NCBI GenBank assembly: GCA_011033025.1 | Contig: WFMF01000223.1 | Coordinates: forward strand, 62,001-126,000 | Direction of reading: 5' to 3' | From: Beroe forskalii | Taxonomy: Eukaryota > Ctenophora > Nuda > Beroida > Beroidae | DNA: 64,000 nucleotides | Shown here: piece by piece, positions 47,937 through 61,300 of the stretch | Position numbering within the stretch: position 1 is the stretch's first letter | Layout: each line of letters begins with the position of its first letter | The notes under the pieces: generated by a model | The model's database searches: none | Seen by the model: the letters and a program-made list of their open reading frames with translations, nothing else | What the model was told of the DNA's origin: nothing | Program-made: the position numbers and the translations under genes

Positions 47937-49073
47937 CCATAAAATAAAAACGGTCATACATTTTTATTTTCTTTGCCTTTCTTGTAATTTGTTTTGATAC
48001 TTTGCTTGAGTGCTTGATACTTTGCTTGATGATAGGAGGACATAACACCACCCGAACAAAGGCCACCCGGACATAACACCACCTTAGAGTGGAAACTGCG
48101 TGTTGGTAATGCTCATACCATACCTCCTTGCCCTAATGTGGTGTCTTGTGGGAGAGGTGTTTTGTCCACACACTGATTTTTTTAAAAGTTCTTCTGTCAC
48201 TGAATCAAAAATTCCAGTTATCAAGGATCGAAAGGTCTTTAAAAGATTAAACAAAGAAATGGCAAATAGTGGTGCACACATGCACATGCACATGCACATG
48301 CTCTTTAATTTATTTGACTGCACTTTAATTTATTTGAATAATTAAATTTCTCAATTCTCAAGTATTTATTTTTATGCATGCTCATGGTAAAGCTTTTTAA
48401 CATTTTATAATTTCATAAGTTTGTGATTTCCATAAGGAATCTGGTACTTTAGTTAGCTGTAGGCTTGCCTTTTTTTCCTTATGTTAATTTTCTATACTTA
48501 ATGTGGTCTGGAAGATCCGGTTTAATGCCTAGTGAATCATAGAAACAGTTGTGTGACATTTGTTGATATGATATCAAAATTGTTTATTTTTGCAGCTTTC
48601 ATCATGTTGCCAAGCAACACACTCAGCTAATGAATTAATAGCAATTCTCCACCTTGTTTTTGCGACACTTTTTCCAACTTTGGAAGCTAATTACAAAAAA
48701 GTAAAGCCTAAATTCAAATTTTTAAATGATTGTTGACACCAAAATCCATTTTTCTAACCCCCTGCAAAAAATGTGGCGTTTTAACTCCATTTGGTTCAGT
48801 TATTCATACAGAGTGGAGGGCACTGAGCAATTCCTCCTCTTTCCTTTATCTTAAAGATGATCAGAGCAAGAATTATATAATCTCAGAATGTTGTGTCACA
48901 CTTTGTGAAGTTCCTGAAGAAGAGATATTTTATCTCGAAACTGACAGTTGAATAGCGGTGCAAAGTGTATGGGTTCGATTTCATATTTGAGAATTTTTGT
49001 GTTTCACTGAAATGATCAATCACTTCAAACACGTTTGTTATATAATATACACTTAGAGCATGGCTGGGAATGT
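47937..49073. other. Spacer before the KIAA0319-like gene, no supported gene
   Basis: Includes a duplicated ACATAACACCACC (48040-48083), a (CACATG)n microsatellite (48277-48301), and two ORFs (48100-48345, 48730-48951). The ORFs look somewhat protein-like, but I cannot assign them a family or splice sites. Confidence 0.45.
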
Positions 49074-49201
49074 GCTAATAGAAATTATTGCATGAGGGGT
49101 AGTCAAGTGCAATAATTTGTATTGTCGCACAAGGAGCTTGCCAAGTGTGAAATTACCAAATTATTGCACAAGGAGAAGCAGAGTGCAATAGTTCTATTAG
49201 C
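49074..49201. repeat. 128-bp fold-back repeat upstream of the KIAA0319-like start
   Basis: GCTAATAGAAATTATTGCA at the left pairs with TGCAATAGTTCTATTAGC at the right, and inner GTGCAATAATTTG pairs with CAAATTATTGCAC. It lies 131 bp before the proposed start codon. Confidence 0.8.
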
Positions 49202-49332
49202 GTCATGACCATTTGCCATGATCTTAGTGTATTAGCCAATGTGAGGAGTGCAATATTAATGCACACCTACAAGTACTCTCAAATTTGGCTGATAACAATT
49301 ATCAAGTTTAAATTGATCAATTATCATGTTTA

Positions 49333-49357
49333 ATGAAACTGCTGTCTTTCATTGAAA
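49333..49357 (+). CDS. KIAA0319L: KIAA0319-like exon 1, signal peptide start
   Basis: ATG, then eight codons to A|GTAACA. Joined to the next exon it reads MKLLSFIEIVAVVLGIDC, a typical signal peptide, and the phase fits. This is the reason for choosing this start. Confidence 0.6.
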
Positions 49358-52300
49358 GTAACAATAATGATTCAAGCCAAATAGCTACTCCACAATATCA
49401 ACTGACAGATTTGAAACATAACCTGAAGATTGACACTATGAAAAGCTATGAATCATCTTCAGGGTCTCCTAGGAGCAGCCTCAACACATCCTCAAATTTG
49501 ATTGTAATAAGTAGTGTTGTTATCACAATTGAATTTATCTATTATCTGCAGGATGTAATGATCCCTAATAGATGTGGGCAATCCAAACATCCATAATATG
49601 TAAGTATTTATTTCTGCTTTTAATTTCAGATATGTGGCCTTATTTTAGTTTGAATGCATTGAACAGAAAGTATGAGAGGCATATCTTTCATTCACAGCCA
49701 TACATTATAATTATTCAGATTAAAAGTATAATTTCATCAAAATATTGAGAAGGAAATAATACTCAATATGACAACAATATATTTCAGTTGTAGCTGTTGT
49801 TTTGGGTATAGATTGCTCAAAATGTGATCACACTGATACTATTCATGGAGTCCCAAAAGATGTTGATATAGAGAGGAAAAACTTTTTCCCATATCTATCA
49901 TTCTCAGTAAGTAACATGATGCTTTGTTTAAGTAGTGTTTAACAATGCCATGATTTCATTTTTGATACTTTCACTGGTTTATATTCTATGATTGGTATAG
50001 CACTATATGTCCTTAACAAAAATATTATTAGGTACTGTATGTCCTTAATTAATAAATTAGCAAGTCTTATAATCCATGTTACATTCAGGATTGCATTAAA
50101 CAATGCTGTGAGAATTCAATCTGTCAGACAGCTGGCATATATAAGAATCAATGTGTTAATGCTGTTTGTAAAAGTCAGGGCTGCCTTGATGGTGAATCTA
50201 TACCCAATTCTGTCGATGGAGATGCAATGTTTGTTTTCATTCTGAGATCAGGTCTGAAAATTTTCTTTATTAGTTGATTCCTCTCATAGGTGCATTTGTT
50301 GCTACATATTCATTTCAATTAAATGTACTTGAAATAACTGCTAACATAACTAAACATAAACTGCTAAGGATAGTTCAATGTACATTATATTTTTCATCTG
50401 AACACAAGGCTTTCAATTCTATTCTGATCTGAAAATAAAAGGAATGACATTATTTAAATGGTAATTATCTACTGATAGTTTACTCAACTATATTCCAGAA
50501 GGTATCAAGAAAAGAGATATTAATGATTCGAATACAGAATCAAACCAAGAGGATACAAATACAGAATCAAACCTAGAGGATACAACAGAACCAAACAACA
50601 ATTCAAGCTCACCAACTAATGAAAAGCCAAATAACAAAACCAATTTAGTGACTATATCAGAAAAATCAGACAAAGTACCTGTTTCTAATGGTAAAGATGC
50701 CATTGCAAATGAAACAAAAGTCATAGAACCTCAAGCATCAGTAAATGCAAATGCAAAGGATGAAGTTGAAAAAACCCCCAACAAACTTGTAGCAGCATCT
50801 GAAAACAATAGTGATGGTAATGCCACCTGTGATCCTGCTTGTAAGGAGAATGAAACTTGTTCTCGACATGATGAAGTCTGGTCATGTTCATGCAATGAGG
50901 GTTTGCAGTTTTTAGTTAATTTTCTGTTTGGGTACAGTAGGAGGTCTCGGGTCATAGTGGGAGGAGTTTATTGTTTCACTTTGATCATGAAAATTTACAA
51001 TCAAAGCTAATTATTGTGTTGAGTTTACATGCACTAATAGAATATCTTCTTAATGTATGACTTTCATTTTGTCTTTTCAGGCTACATATCTGAAGATTCA
51101 GTTTGTGTTCAAAAAGCCATATGTGCTGATGATAGTTGTGCCACCATTGGAAATTCCACATGCACTATTGTTGATAATAAGATAACTTGCCCTTGCAAAT
51201 CTGGGTATGCTAGTTTCTACCTCAAATCTAGATGTAAAATGTTAATATTACAATTAACTAAGTAGGACTTATCAATCACGTTTAAACTTGTTAGTTTGTA
51301 ATATACTGCTTATACTTCTGTTTATGACACACACAATAACCTGCAGGGTTGTTAGACTCATAAAATATTAATATTTTGGCACACAGGTACACTGTACAGG
51401 AGGGAAAGTGCATGGATGCATGTTATTCGCGAAAATGCCCTCCCCATTCGAGTTGTCAAATGCGTGAAAAGGTGAAGCCAGCCTGTATTTGTGAAACTGG
51501 CTACAAAGCAATGGGCAATTACTGCAGGAAAGATGTGAAATGCATAATGTACATTCAAAACTGGATATGCATCGATAGCAGCCAGAATGCAAGTTGGCCA
51601 TTTTTGACACTTAAAGGCTTCTGTGCAGTGAAAGAGGCATCCCAGATGGTTGGAAACAGTCTTATATGAAAGAAACTCATTGATATCTATCATTTGCAAC
51701 AAAATTATCAAAATCCGACCTTGTTGAGATTTTATGAGGTTAAAACCACCTAAAAAGTCGCTTTCGATTTGTGACATGCGACCGATTTTCCCTCACAAAA
51801 GAGCTCATAACTCAAAAACTAAAAGAGATACAGCCTTTGGGACCTATCTCAAAATTCGAGAAGACCCTCTTACATAAGAAGAGTCTTCACTGGAAAGGTC
51901 AAGTCCTTCGTGGCCCAGTTGAGGTTGGCGTAACTTCAGACCGGCCTCCTTAACCTCAATATCCAACACAGAAGAGAAACCAATCCTACACCAAACTGTA
52001 GTACCCATGGCTGCTACAAGTTGACATGGATAGATCCTGGCTACCTGCTTTACTTTTTCCGTGGTCTGGTCAAAGAGAAACCTATTATTCCCAGAGGAGA
52101 GGGCCTGACCTGAGAGTTGTCTTACCAACTTGTAGTACCCATGGTGGCTACAAGTTGGTGGCATTAAACTGGTCCTACCTCTTTATGTTGTCCCTCAGGG
52201 GGGTTAATCTTAGGCCGCAAAACCGGGTTTTCGGATGTCGCGACTAAATTTAGCCTCAAGACCACAACAGAAGCCAATGAAAACATATTTTTTGTTACCA

Positions 52301-55300
52301 AGATGAAGCTGAAACTGTCAAGGATCACCTCAAACCAAAATTTTGCACAATGGGATGAATTTGTGGCTCTCAGGAGAGGTTGGAAGTCCTCCCGGGAATT
52401 TCATCGTAAAATTTGGCCTTGTTTTTGCCTCAAATGAACAACGCAAGGTCAAAAACTCCCAACTTTGAACCAAGGAAGTATATTCTGACCTCTTGATTAA
52501 GATTACATTTCTTTAAGAGGACTGAAGCACCTCCATGAGGTTAAAATGGCTAAAAACTGTAAAATCCAGGTTTTTTCAGATGTCGCGACACAGTTTTAGC
52601 CTCAAGACAGCAACAAAAAGCCAATGAAAACAGATTCTTGATGGCAAAATGAAGCTGAAACTGTCTAGGATCACCTCAAACCCAAATTTTTCACAATGGG
52701 ATGGATTGGTGGCTCTCAGGAGAGGTTAAGTGACTTCCTCCCGGGGATTTTATCAAAAATTCAGGCCATTTTTTAGCCTCAAATGGACAACGCAAGGTCA
52801 AAAACTCCCAAATTTGACCAAGGAAGTATATTTTGACCTTTTGATTGAGACTGATAATTTTGGGAGGACTCAAACACTTCTTTGATGCTTGAAGTGGCTA
52901 AAAACAGTAAAATCCAGGTTTTTGAGATGTCACACAAAATTTAGCCTCAAAACAGCAACAAAAAAGCAAGTAAAGACATATTCTTGATACCAAAATGAAG
53001 TTGAAACTGTCTAAGATCACCTCAAATCAAAATTTTACTCATTAAGATTTGTTGGCAGATCTCAGGTGAGGATAAGTGTCTTCCTTCCCATGTTTTTTAT
53101 CAAAAATTGGATTTTGTGTTAGCCTCAAATCCACAACGCAAGATCACAAATTCTAAATTTTGACCTAAAAGGTGGATTTTGACCTCCAGATCAAGAAAAA
53201 ATACTTTTGAGGACTAAAACACTCCTTTGATGCATTAAATGGCCAAAAGCTGTGAAGTTAGGCATTTTTTGCTCAAATCAGCCTCATATTTAACCTCACA
53301 GTTGCCACAAAGGTAATATCATGTTCAAAAAAGTTTTTTGGTCACCACAGATGTCCAAACTAACTTTTTATGTGAAAAGATTGGCATTATAACCTTTTTG
53401 AAAAAATGATGTATAAATAAGCCAATGTCACAAATTCCTTACATTCTGGCTGCTATCAATGTATGAAAATTACAGATTATTTGATTTTGATTTAATCATA
53501 TTTCATAACAAAGCATATTCCCTAAGAATACAACTGCTTACAACTATTTGGGGTTCAACTGGATAGATAATGTCATCATCCATTTGGTTTACTATTTTAG
53601 CTGTTTCTTTCTTTTCAGATGTGAAATGCACTACAGCAGCAGATGATACTAGCTGTCCAGCCAATGAAAAGTGCACAAAGACCCAGTGCAGCTGTATCCC
53701 GGGTAAGGTCCGGGCTGCCCCTGACGGTAACTGCACGGGCAATGCCACCCAAATCACTCTGACAACCAAGGACGTGAAAGTAACACTACCTGTGGAGTCT
53801 GCTACATTGGGGGTGTCAGTGACACCGCGACACGTCAAGAAAGCTAACTACTACACCTTCAAGTGGGAGCAGCAGAGCAGTCCCAAAACTTCAGAAGTTA
53901 GTGATTATTTTTTATAGTCCTAGAAATATGTTTGTTATTCTTGATTCTAGAATTTAGATATCGCCATTAAATCATTAAGCTGAACGAATTAGCCGACGGT
54001 TCGAGGTATCATATTATTTCAAATCCACTCAGTCGGGAATTACGTGCGCGGCTCTGAAAGTGAGAAGATATTATTATAATATTTCCACTCACACGTCCAT
54101 CTTTCAGAAGGACGGCTCGGTGGTGGCAGGTCTCACCAAAGCCCAGATAACAGTCAGTAAACTGGTGGCAGGGGAGTACGTGTTTCTTGTGTCTGTCACC
54201 GGCAGCGAGAACGAGTTCTCTTCTAAGGTTAGTAGTCGTCTTCTTTTGTAGTTGAATGATAATAAGATAATAATAGCTCTATAATAGATCTGTGAAATGA
54301 TATGTTCATTCTTTCAAATTCTATAAATTTCAGCTTCAACCAATGTCATATAATGGACTCACGTCATGACGTAAATGTATTGAATGAATTCAATACATGG
54401 TCGTGTGAATTAAATGTACGTCTATATGTACACAGAACTGAAAGCACGTCTTGCATTTGCCATTCACAGATCGACACAATGTCAGCCACATGTTATTATT
54501 AATTATGTTTCATTATTTCACCGGCTCATCACACTGCGCCGTGTACTAACTATAATACCTTAATAGAAGTTGCTCACGAGTAATGAACGTGGCTACGGAT
54601 GAATAGCCACTCAAATACTTACAATGGACCATTTTAATCCATGATAATGACGTCACTATTGTTAGTCGACTTCTCTATTAGTCGCCAAGTGTTCGTGTTT
54701 TGTCGAATCTATCAAGCTATGTTCTTTTATGTGTAGGTATATGCCTCTAACTATTGATCTATGCACCTGGAGTGGTTTGTGTAGGTAACACGTCCTGTCA
54801 TCCCAGGTTCGATTAATAAAATGTCAAATGTGGATTGAAGTACCAATAAGTAATAAGTATAACTTCCATTGTTTGAAGTGAATTGATGTTACTTAGTAGA
54901 TAAGGTGGATAATGTGTACCATATTTATTGAATAATGAGTTAAAGTTCAATGTATCAGAACGAGTGGTTATAATAGAAGTTAGCTAGGGCATTCAATTGT
55001 TTGTAAAGATATTAAAAGAGTATAAAAGAGCTTTGCTTGTGAGTTCACAACTCTATTGCTACTCAATAGTCGAAGGAATGGTAGAAGGTGGTATTTCTTT
55101 CGAAAACAAAATCATGGAAGTGTGGATTTTGATTAATGTTAGAGTCTTTAATTTTGAGAGAAGTACACGTAACCCTTTAGCCGTGCGAGGGCTTGAGGGA
55201 GTATTATTTTCAATAATCCTCAGCGGATTGTGGTAGTTTTACATTGAACCATGGCAGCTGAGGAATTTAGTTGAAAGGTCCAGTGTATAGAATTTCCTGT

Positions 55301-58300
55301 GTGTACATGAGCATGGATACGCAGATGTATGACCATAGAAAACAAATACTTTAATTCAATGAATGTCATGAACCACTCTAAACTACATAGCTCACATAAT
55401 ATAACACTCTGTGCATTATCGTATGATCGTCACCATACACGCAGTGTACAAGTTGCTGAACAGATGTCACTAGATAATATATATGGCATTAAAATATCAA
55501 ACCACCTTTAAACTTTTAAAGCTATAATAGCTACCTGTACCCTGCGTAACGCTGTAATACTGAACGCCATCAACTTGCAACATTATTCTGTGATAATGAC
55601 GACATCCTACCCGCCTATTTATTCTGTGTGTATAAAAGCTCAGGAAGTCACCAAGTGATCCATATTCCATTATACCGACAGAGTCGTGATGTTTAATCCC
55701 ACTCCTCATGATGAACAGGGGCTACTTTTGCCTTTTGGGTTGCTGGCCGAGAAATATGCTTCATCTTAATTTTATTAAAAGGTTCATACTTCTTAGGCTT
55801 CAAACAAAAAGCTAACGAACTCAACTTGAATGCTAACTACTCTCAGTTTTTAGGACTCCATTTTAAATGAACTTCATAAATTGAATCTTATTCTTTACTG
55901 TAGTAGATGATATTTCCATGGGCGAGAAAGCTTCTAATATAATCTCGTCACTTGAATTTTGTTTGGTATTTTGATCAAATTTAAATCATGAAACATTTTA
56001 GGAAAATTACTCTTGTTCTTATATTTCAAATTTTAACACCATTTTGGCATTATCACTCGTATTCGAATGAATTTAGAAATTACCATCAAACTTTATTGAG
56101 TCAGTTAGTCCTGTAATTTCACTGACCTTAAAGAACCTTTCTTCCATTTCAATCTCAGGTCAAACTCCAGTTAAAATGCACGCACTGGCTCATAATTTAA
56201 TTTTTCAACAACATTTACAACAATTTGAATCAAGTTAATTCCATTGCTAAAACATTCCAAAGACTTCCCTGCGTGAAATGTCCATGAGCATTGACCTGTG
56301 ATAATTTTGGAATGTTTACTAACACTACAACATGTTTGTAGTCACTAGGAAGGTCGTACAGACTGGTTTTTAGCTCAAACGAATCACAATCATCACATTT
56401 ATTGACAATTGTCAATTAGAATATGCCCTTAAATGCACAGAAAATGAGTTATGGGCCAAAAACGTCATTTTTGGCCACCCGCAGGGTGGAAATTCATATC
56501 TCGGTCGGCGAAGGTCGTACAGGTTCCGTTTATAGCTTAAAAGAATCGCAATCATCACATTTACAAACAATTGCTGATAAAGATAAGCCCTAAATGCACA
56601 GAAATGAGTTATGGCCAAAAAACCTTATTTTTGGCCAACCGCAAGGTGGAAATTCATATCTCGGTCGGGGAAGGTCGTACAGGTTCCGTTTATAGCTTAA
56701 AAGAATCGCAGTCATCACATTTATACACAATTGTTGATGAAGATGTGCCCTAAAATGCACAGAAAATGAGTTATGGGCCAAAAAACCTTATTTTGGGCCA
56801 ACCGCAAGGCAGAAATTCATAAGAAGGTCATGAAGGTTCCATTCATAGCTCAAAAGAATCGCGATAACCAACTTCATATTGGAATTATTGATGAACATGT
56901 GCTCTAAAATCACCAGAAAACAAGTTATTGGTCAAAACTTTATTTTTGACCACCTGCAAAGTACCACCTGCATTTGGAAAGTAATGCAGCATTAAAGTTC
57001 TCAGAATGCCTACAAAGCAACAAAAACATTGCTAGAAAATACCAATTGGAGCTACTCTATATGTATGTAATGTTCTGGCAGATTATCCTTACCAACGGTG
57101 TCATCACGAAATACCTAGTCGATTGAAAACCTACCTTAGTTCAGAGCAATTAAACATCAAAGATAAAATGTATTTCCATTATTTGCTGTGAGTTTTTTTG
57201 CGCACTTGCACTGGCCCAAACACTGCAGTTTAAGTGTACACAAGTGCAAGACATACACTTGACACTTTTATTCAAATCAACTTGGCACTTGCAGGTCTTT
57301 ATAAACTTTGTTTAATAAATTTCACTATCATTCAAAATAGCCCAAGTAATCGACAAATTTCATTATCTACCTCCATCCACACTCTTCAACTGATGGCATG
57401 ATCAACTGGCTGGGTAGAATTACCCCCAGATATGGCCTGCTTGGATATTGGCATCTCCTGACATGTAGTTCGAGACAACCTTCTGATGGAGGTTATTCCT
57501 CAAATTATTAGTCGAAGATTTAAATAACTGCAAACGGTAGTTATTTAAAGAAACTCTGTCTTCCACCATAAACCCACAAATAAAATTTTATAGTATTGGT
57601 AGGCAGTCCTTAATAGTAGCTTCAGATGGGCACCAGCTAAGTTTTAAAAATGCTATGGTAATGTTGCTCTCAAATTGTGATTCCATCCATTTATTGAAAA
57701 GAAATTGTTCTTCTCATGCTGAAGTAGAATCTGAGCCACTGAAAGTATGGAAAACAGCATTGCAAGAGCATACTGTTCTCTTCCAATGTTTTGGAAGCAT
57801 TCATTCATGTCGACATTTTCGTTTCATCAATTTGATACCAACCTATCAAATTGTTGTGATGATGACGATCACTTTCTTTTTTTTTTATTTGAAGCGACAA
57901 CACAGTCAAGTATTTGAGATTTGGTGCTTTTGTAAAGAGGACGTCATTCTTCATAAGGCATTCTGGTCCACCTGGAAAAAAGAAGTAAGGCTATGTCAGT
58001 GCAATGTAGACTCTTATTGCTGAATTTAAGTCGAATTTGCGAAAAAGGTGATCAAATCTGATAGCATACAAGTTTATTTCCATTGTTTATTAAAAGATAA
58101 AATCAGATCATAATATTCAGAACATTACAGCAATACTATAGAACCCATTTCACGAGTGTCTTATACCTTATTATTATACAGAGACCCCTACCTGATTGTG
58201 TCAACATTGTTTTCTACCTCTGCCCTATGGGCTGCTGATCTATACCAGATTATTCAATACATCCTTTGGGCTACACCCTCAGATAGTATGGAGATTGGGC

Positions 58301-61300
58301 CAGATAAGCTTGGGTCCATGTATTTTATATAACTAGGTTGCTCCAAACACCTAAATGACCTTTGAACTCTTTGAAATTCGTCGCAGAACAGCTCATGAGC
58401 AAGGTTCTCATGATAAGTTGCAGCACCACAAATATTTAAATATTACTTATGTTGCTGGAGGCAGAATTCTGATAGGATTTCGAACAATTGTCTCAAGTCT
58501 TTGGGAGCTTCAGACTATTCTTACTGATCTTTGTGTTAAACAAATCCAGACGACTTAACACAAATCTGATCAATTTGAAATCCTCAAACTGCTCTTTTCC
58601 AAGATCAAAAATTTTAGCCATGTCAGAAATAACTGGATTATGGAAAATACTTTTTCTGTCGATGACTTTTGTTCTGTTCAATCTGAATGGTTTCTTGGTG
58701 AATTTCTGCAGTACCAAACGACAATCTCCAAGATATCTTTTGACAGATTGCATGGCTTTTTTTTGCTTTAGTTGAGACATCCCAGTTGAACCATCTTTGA
58801 TCCTGCTAAGAATTTCATGGACTTCAGGCATGATATTTTACGAAGCTTACGAAGGAATCTTGAATTTTCTTTAAAATGTTCAATAAATCTGCAAACCCTG
58901 CTCTAGAAGTCTAGATTTATTAGTTTAATTGTTTTGTTCTAAGGCTTGATCAAATGCCATTCTGGTACATGGTGTTTGAGTTTTCTTGATTGAAAAGTAT
59001 CCTTGTTTGAATTCATCAAATAATTTTGAATCTGTAACATTCAAAAAGCTGTAGATTATGTAGAAAAATTTACGCATCTGGTTATAGAAATTGCTTGTAA
59101 GAGCAGATTCCAATAGAGATATGAAACATCACCACTCACCACAAACCAGCAGCGTCAACTCCAACCCATACTATCTTACACAAATGTGAAACAATATCCA
59201 ATTTTCGACCCTGAGTCCCTGAAGGTGGTCAAAATTAGGTTTTTGACCAATAACTTGTTTTCTGGTGATTTTAGAGCACTTGTTCATTCTAATATAAAGT
59301 TGGTTATCGCGATTCTGTTGAGCTATGAATGGAACCTTCATGACCTTCTTAGGCCGAGATATAAATTTCCGCCTTGCGGTTGGCCCAAAATAAGGTTTTT
59401 TGGCCCATAACTCATTTTCTGTGCATTTTAGGGCATATCTTCATCAACAATTGTCAATAAATGTGATGATTGCAATTTTTTAAAGCTATAAACGGAACCT
59501 GTACGACCTTCCCCGACCGAGATATGAATTTCCACCTTGCGGTCGGCCAAAAAATAAGGTTTTTTGGCCCATAACTCATTTTCTGTGCATTTTAGGGCTT
59601 ATCTTTATCAACAATTGTTTGTAAATGTGATGATTGCGATTCTTTTAAGCTATAAACGGAACCTGTACGACCTTCGCCGACCGAGATATGAATTTCCACC
59701 CTGCGGGTGGCCAAAAATGACGTTTTTGGCCCATAACTCATTTTCTGTGCATTTAAGGGCATATTCTAATTGACAATTGTCAATAAATGTGATGATTGTG
59801 ATTCGTTTGAGCTAAAAACCGAGTCTGTACGACCTTCCTAGACCGAGATATGGAATTTCATATTGTGCGCTGATAGAAAAAAGGGCGTGGCCCAAAAATG
59901 GGTCGAGCACCATCTGAAAAATTTGGCTCCCGGGCTTTTTTCGTTTAGAATGGTCCAAAGAAGGTATAACAACTGTCCATAGAACTCTAACAATTTTTGC
60001 AGACAGATGTGCTTTACCTACCAGACTATCACTATTCATTGTAACCAAATACTCAGGAAATCAGGAAATAGGTTTTAACTATAGATCAACGAGCTTACAT
60101 GTTACACAGTTTGTAGGGCTCGTCCGTTTAAAACATTCTTGGATGTATGAGTATTTTAGTATGTAGCATATTAAATCCACTCACTAAGCTCTTTATTGTA
60201 CTCTCCGCTATGCTTTAAAACATTCTTAAGGCTGGTGATTCGGTGAAGCAGAATTCTACAATTTGCACATTTTATGATAAGCACATTCTTATCATACCGC
60301 TTACGAGAAGTGCGACATTGTTACATTTTAAACCGTGTATTAACTAAAAATCAGCCGAACCAGAGCCCCCAAATCAACCAGTTTACACCATGGTAATGAT
60401 ATCATCCTAAACAGCTATTGAAATTCAGTCCTCCTTCCGTACGCTTTGTACGTTTTGGTGAATTTGACTGGGAAGTGGGCGTGCTCAGGACATCTGCGTC
60501 GTGCGCGTCTCCTTCCAGCTCAGCAATGAGTTGTTGTTCACAGCAGTGTACCCCGGAACAGGAGGTGTATCCGGGAACTTCTCAAGGAACTTACCCTTTA
60601 TTAACCGATCTTAAAGCTATCAACTAAACTCCTCCCTCTTCAGGTGGTAAAGTTGACGGTGGAGCCCGAGGCACGGGTCAATGAGCCACCAGTAGCCGTC
60701 ATCCAGCCGTCAGGAAACCAGACTTTCAAGCTACCTGCAGACTTTTCCCTCAACGGATTAGACAGCACTGATGATGTCAAGGTGAAGAGCTTTTAATAAG
60801 AGTCAAGTACTTGGCGATTTTCATATACTACATGATTTTGTCACTATTTCAAGTACCTCGTAACAGATGTTAATCTGACGGTTAATCTTCCGTAAGTTTC
60901 GAATATAGCGCTCTCTCTTCTTTACTAATGTGTATGGTGTACATGTATTATACACGCCCCTGTGTATAATCTGACCACATTCCATGAGACGAAATATGAA
61001 CTGCTACGGTATGTTTTGTCTCAAATGGTGGGTGTGGGCATATTGTCTCATCTTTACTGTCATGTTGGCAAACGTTACAGTGGTCCAAAATGTAGGTAAA
61101 ATGCTGCCGATGGAAGATTACAGTCTACATGCATAAAAAGTTCGTATAAACATGGATTATTCATATTTCAAAGTAATATACATTTGTTTCAGGTTGCCTC
61201 GTATAGCTGGACTATTGATAAGAAACCTGTTGCGAGTAATGATCATGTCAAATTAGAAGGTAAGACAGAGAGTATGTTGAAGTTTAGTTGATTTTCAATT

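Larger units (their letters stand above)
51545..53616. mobile_element. 2.07 kb element inserted in KIAA0319-like coding sequence
   Basis: The 14 bp AGATGTGAAATGCA, coding for part of the junction before EGF module 4, occurs on both sides (51531-51544 and 53617-53630). Inside is an inverted pair around GATAGCAGCCAGAATG (51574-51589 and its inverse 53442-53457). A ~345-bp tandem array fills much of the rest. No ORF resembling a transposase was found. The right end TTTCTTTCTTTTC plus the AG of the duplication forms the 3' splice site of the resulting intron. An alternative is a normal intron that acquired repeats, with the 14-bp match arising otherwise. Confidence 0.65.

Noticed and set aside
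60418..60627. GC-richer ORF before the PKD exon at 60644, as an extra KIAA0319-like exon
   Set aside because: The only donor-like site (GGAG|GTGTAT) would break the phase-0 junction between 54227 and 60644, and the peptide does not look like a PKD repeat.
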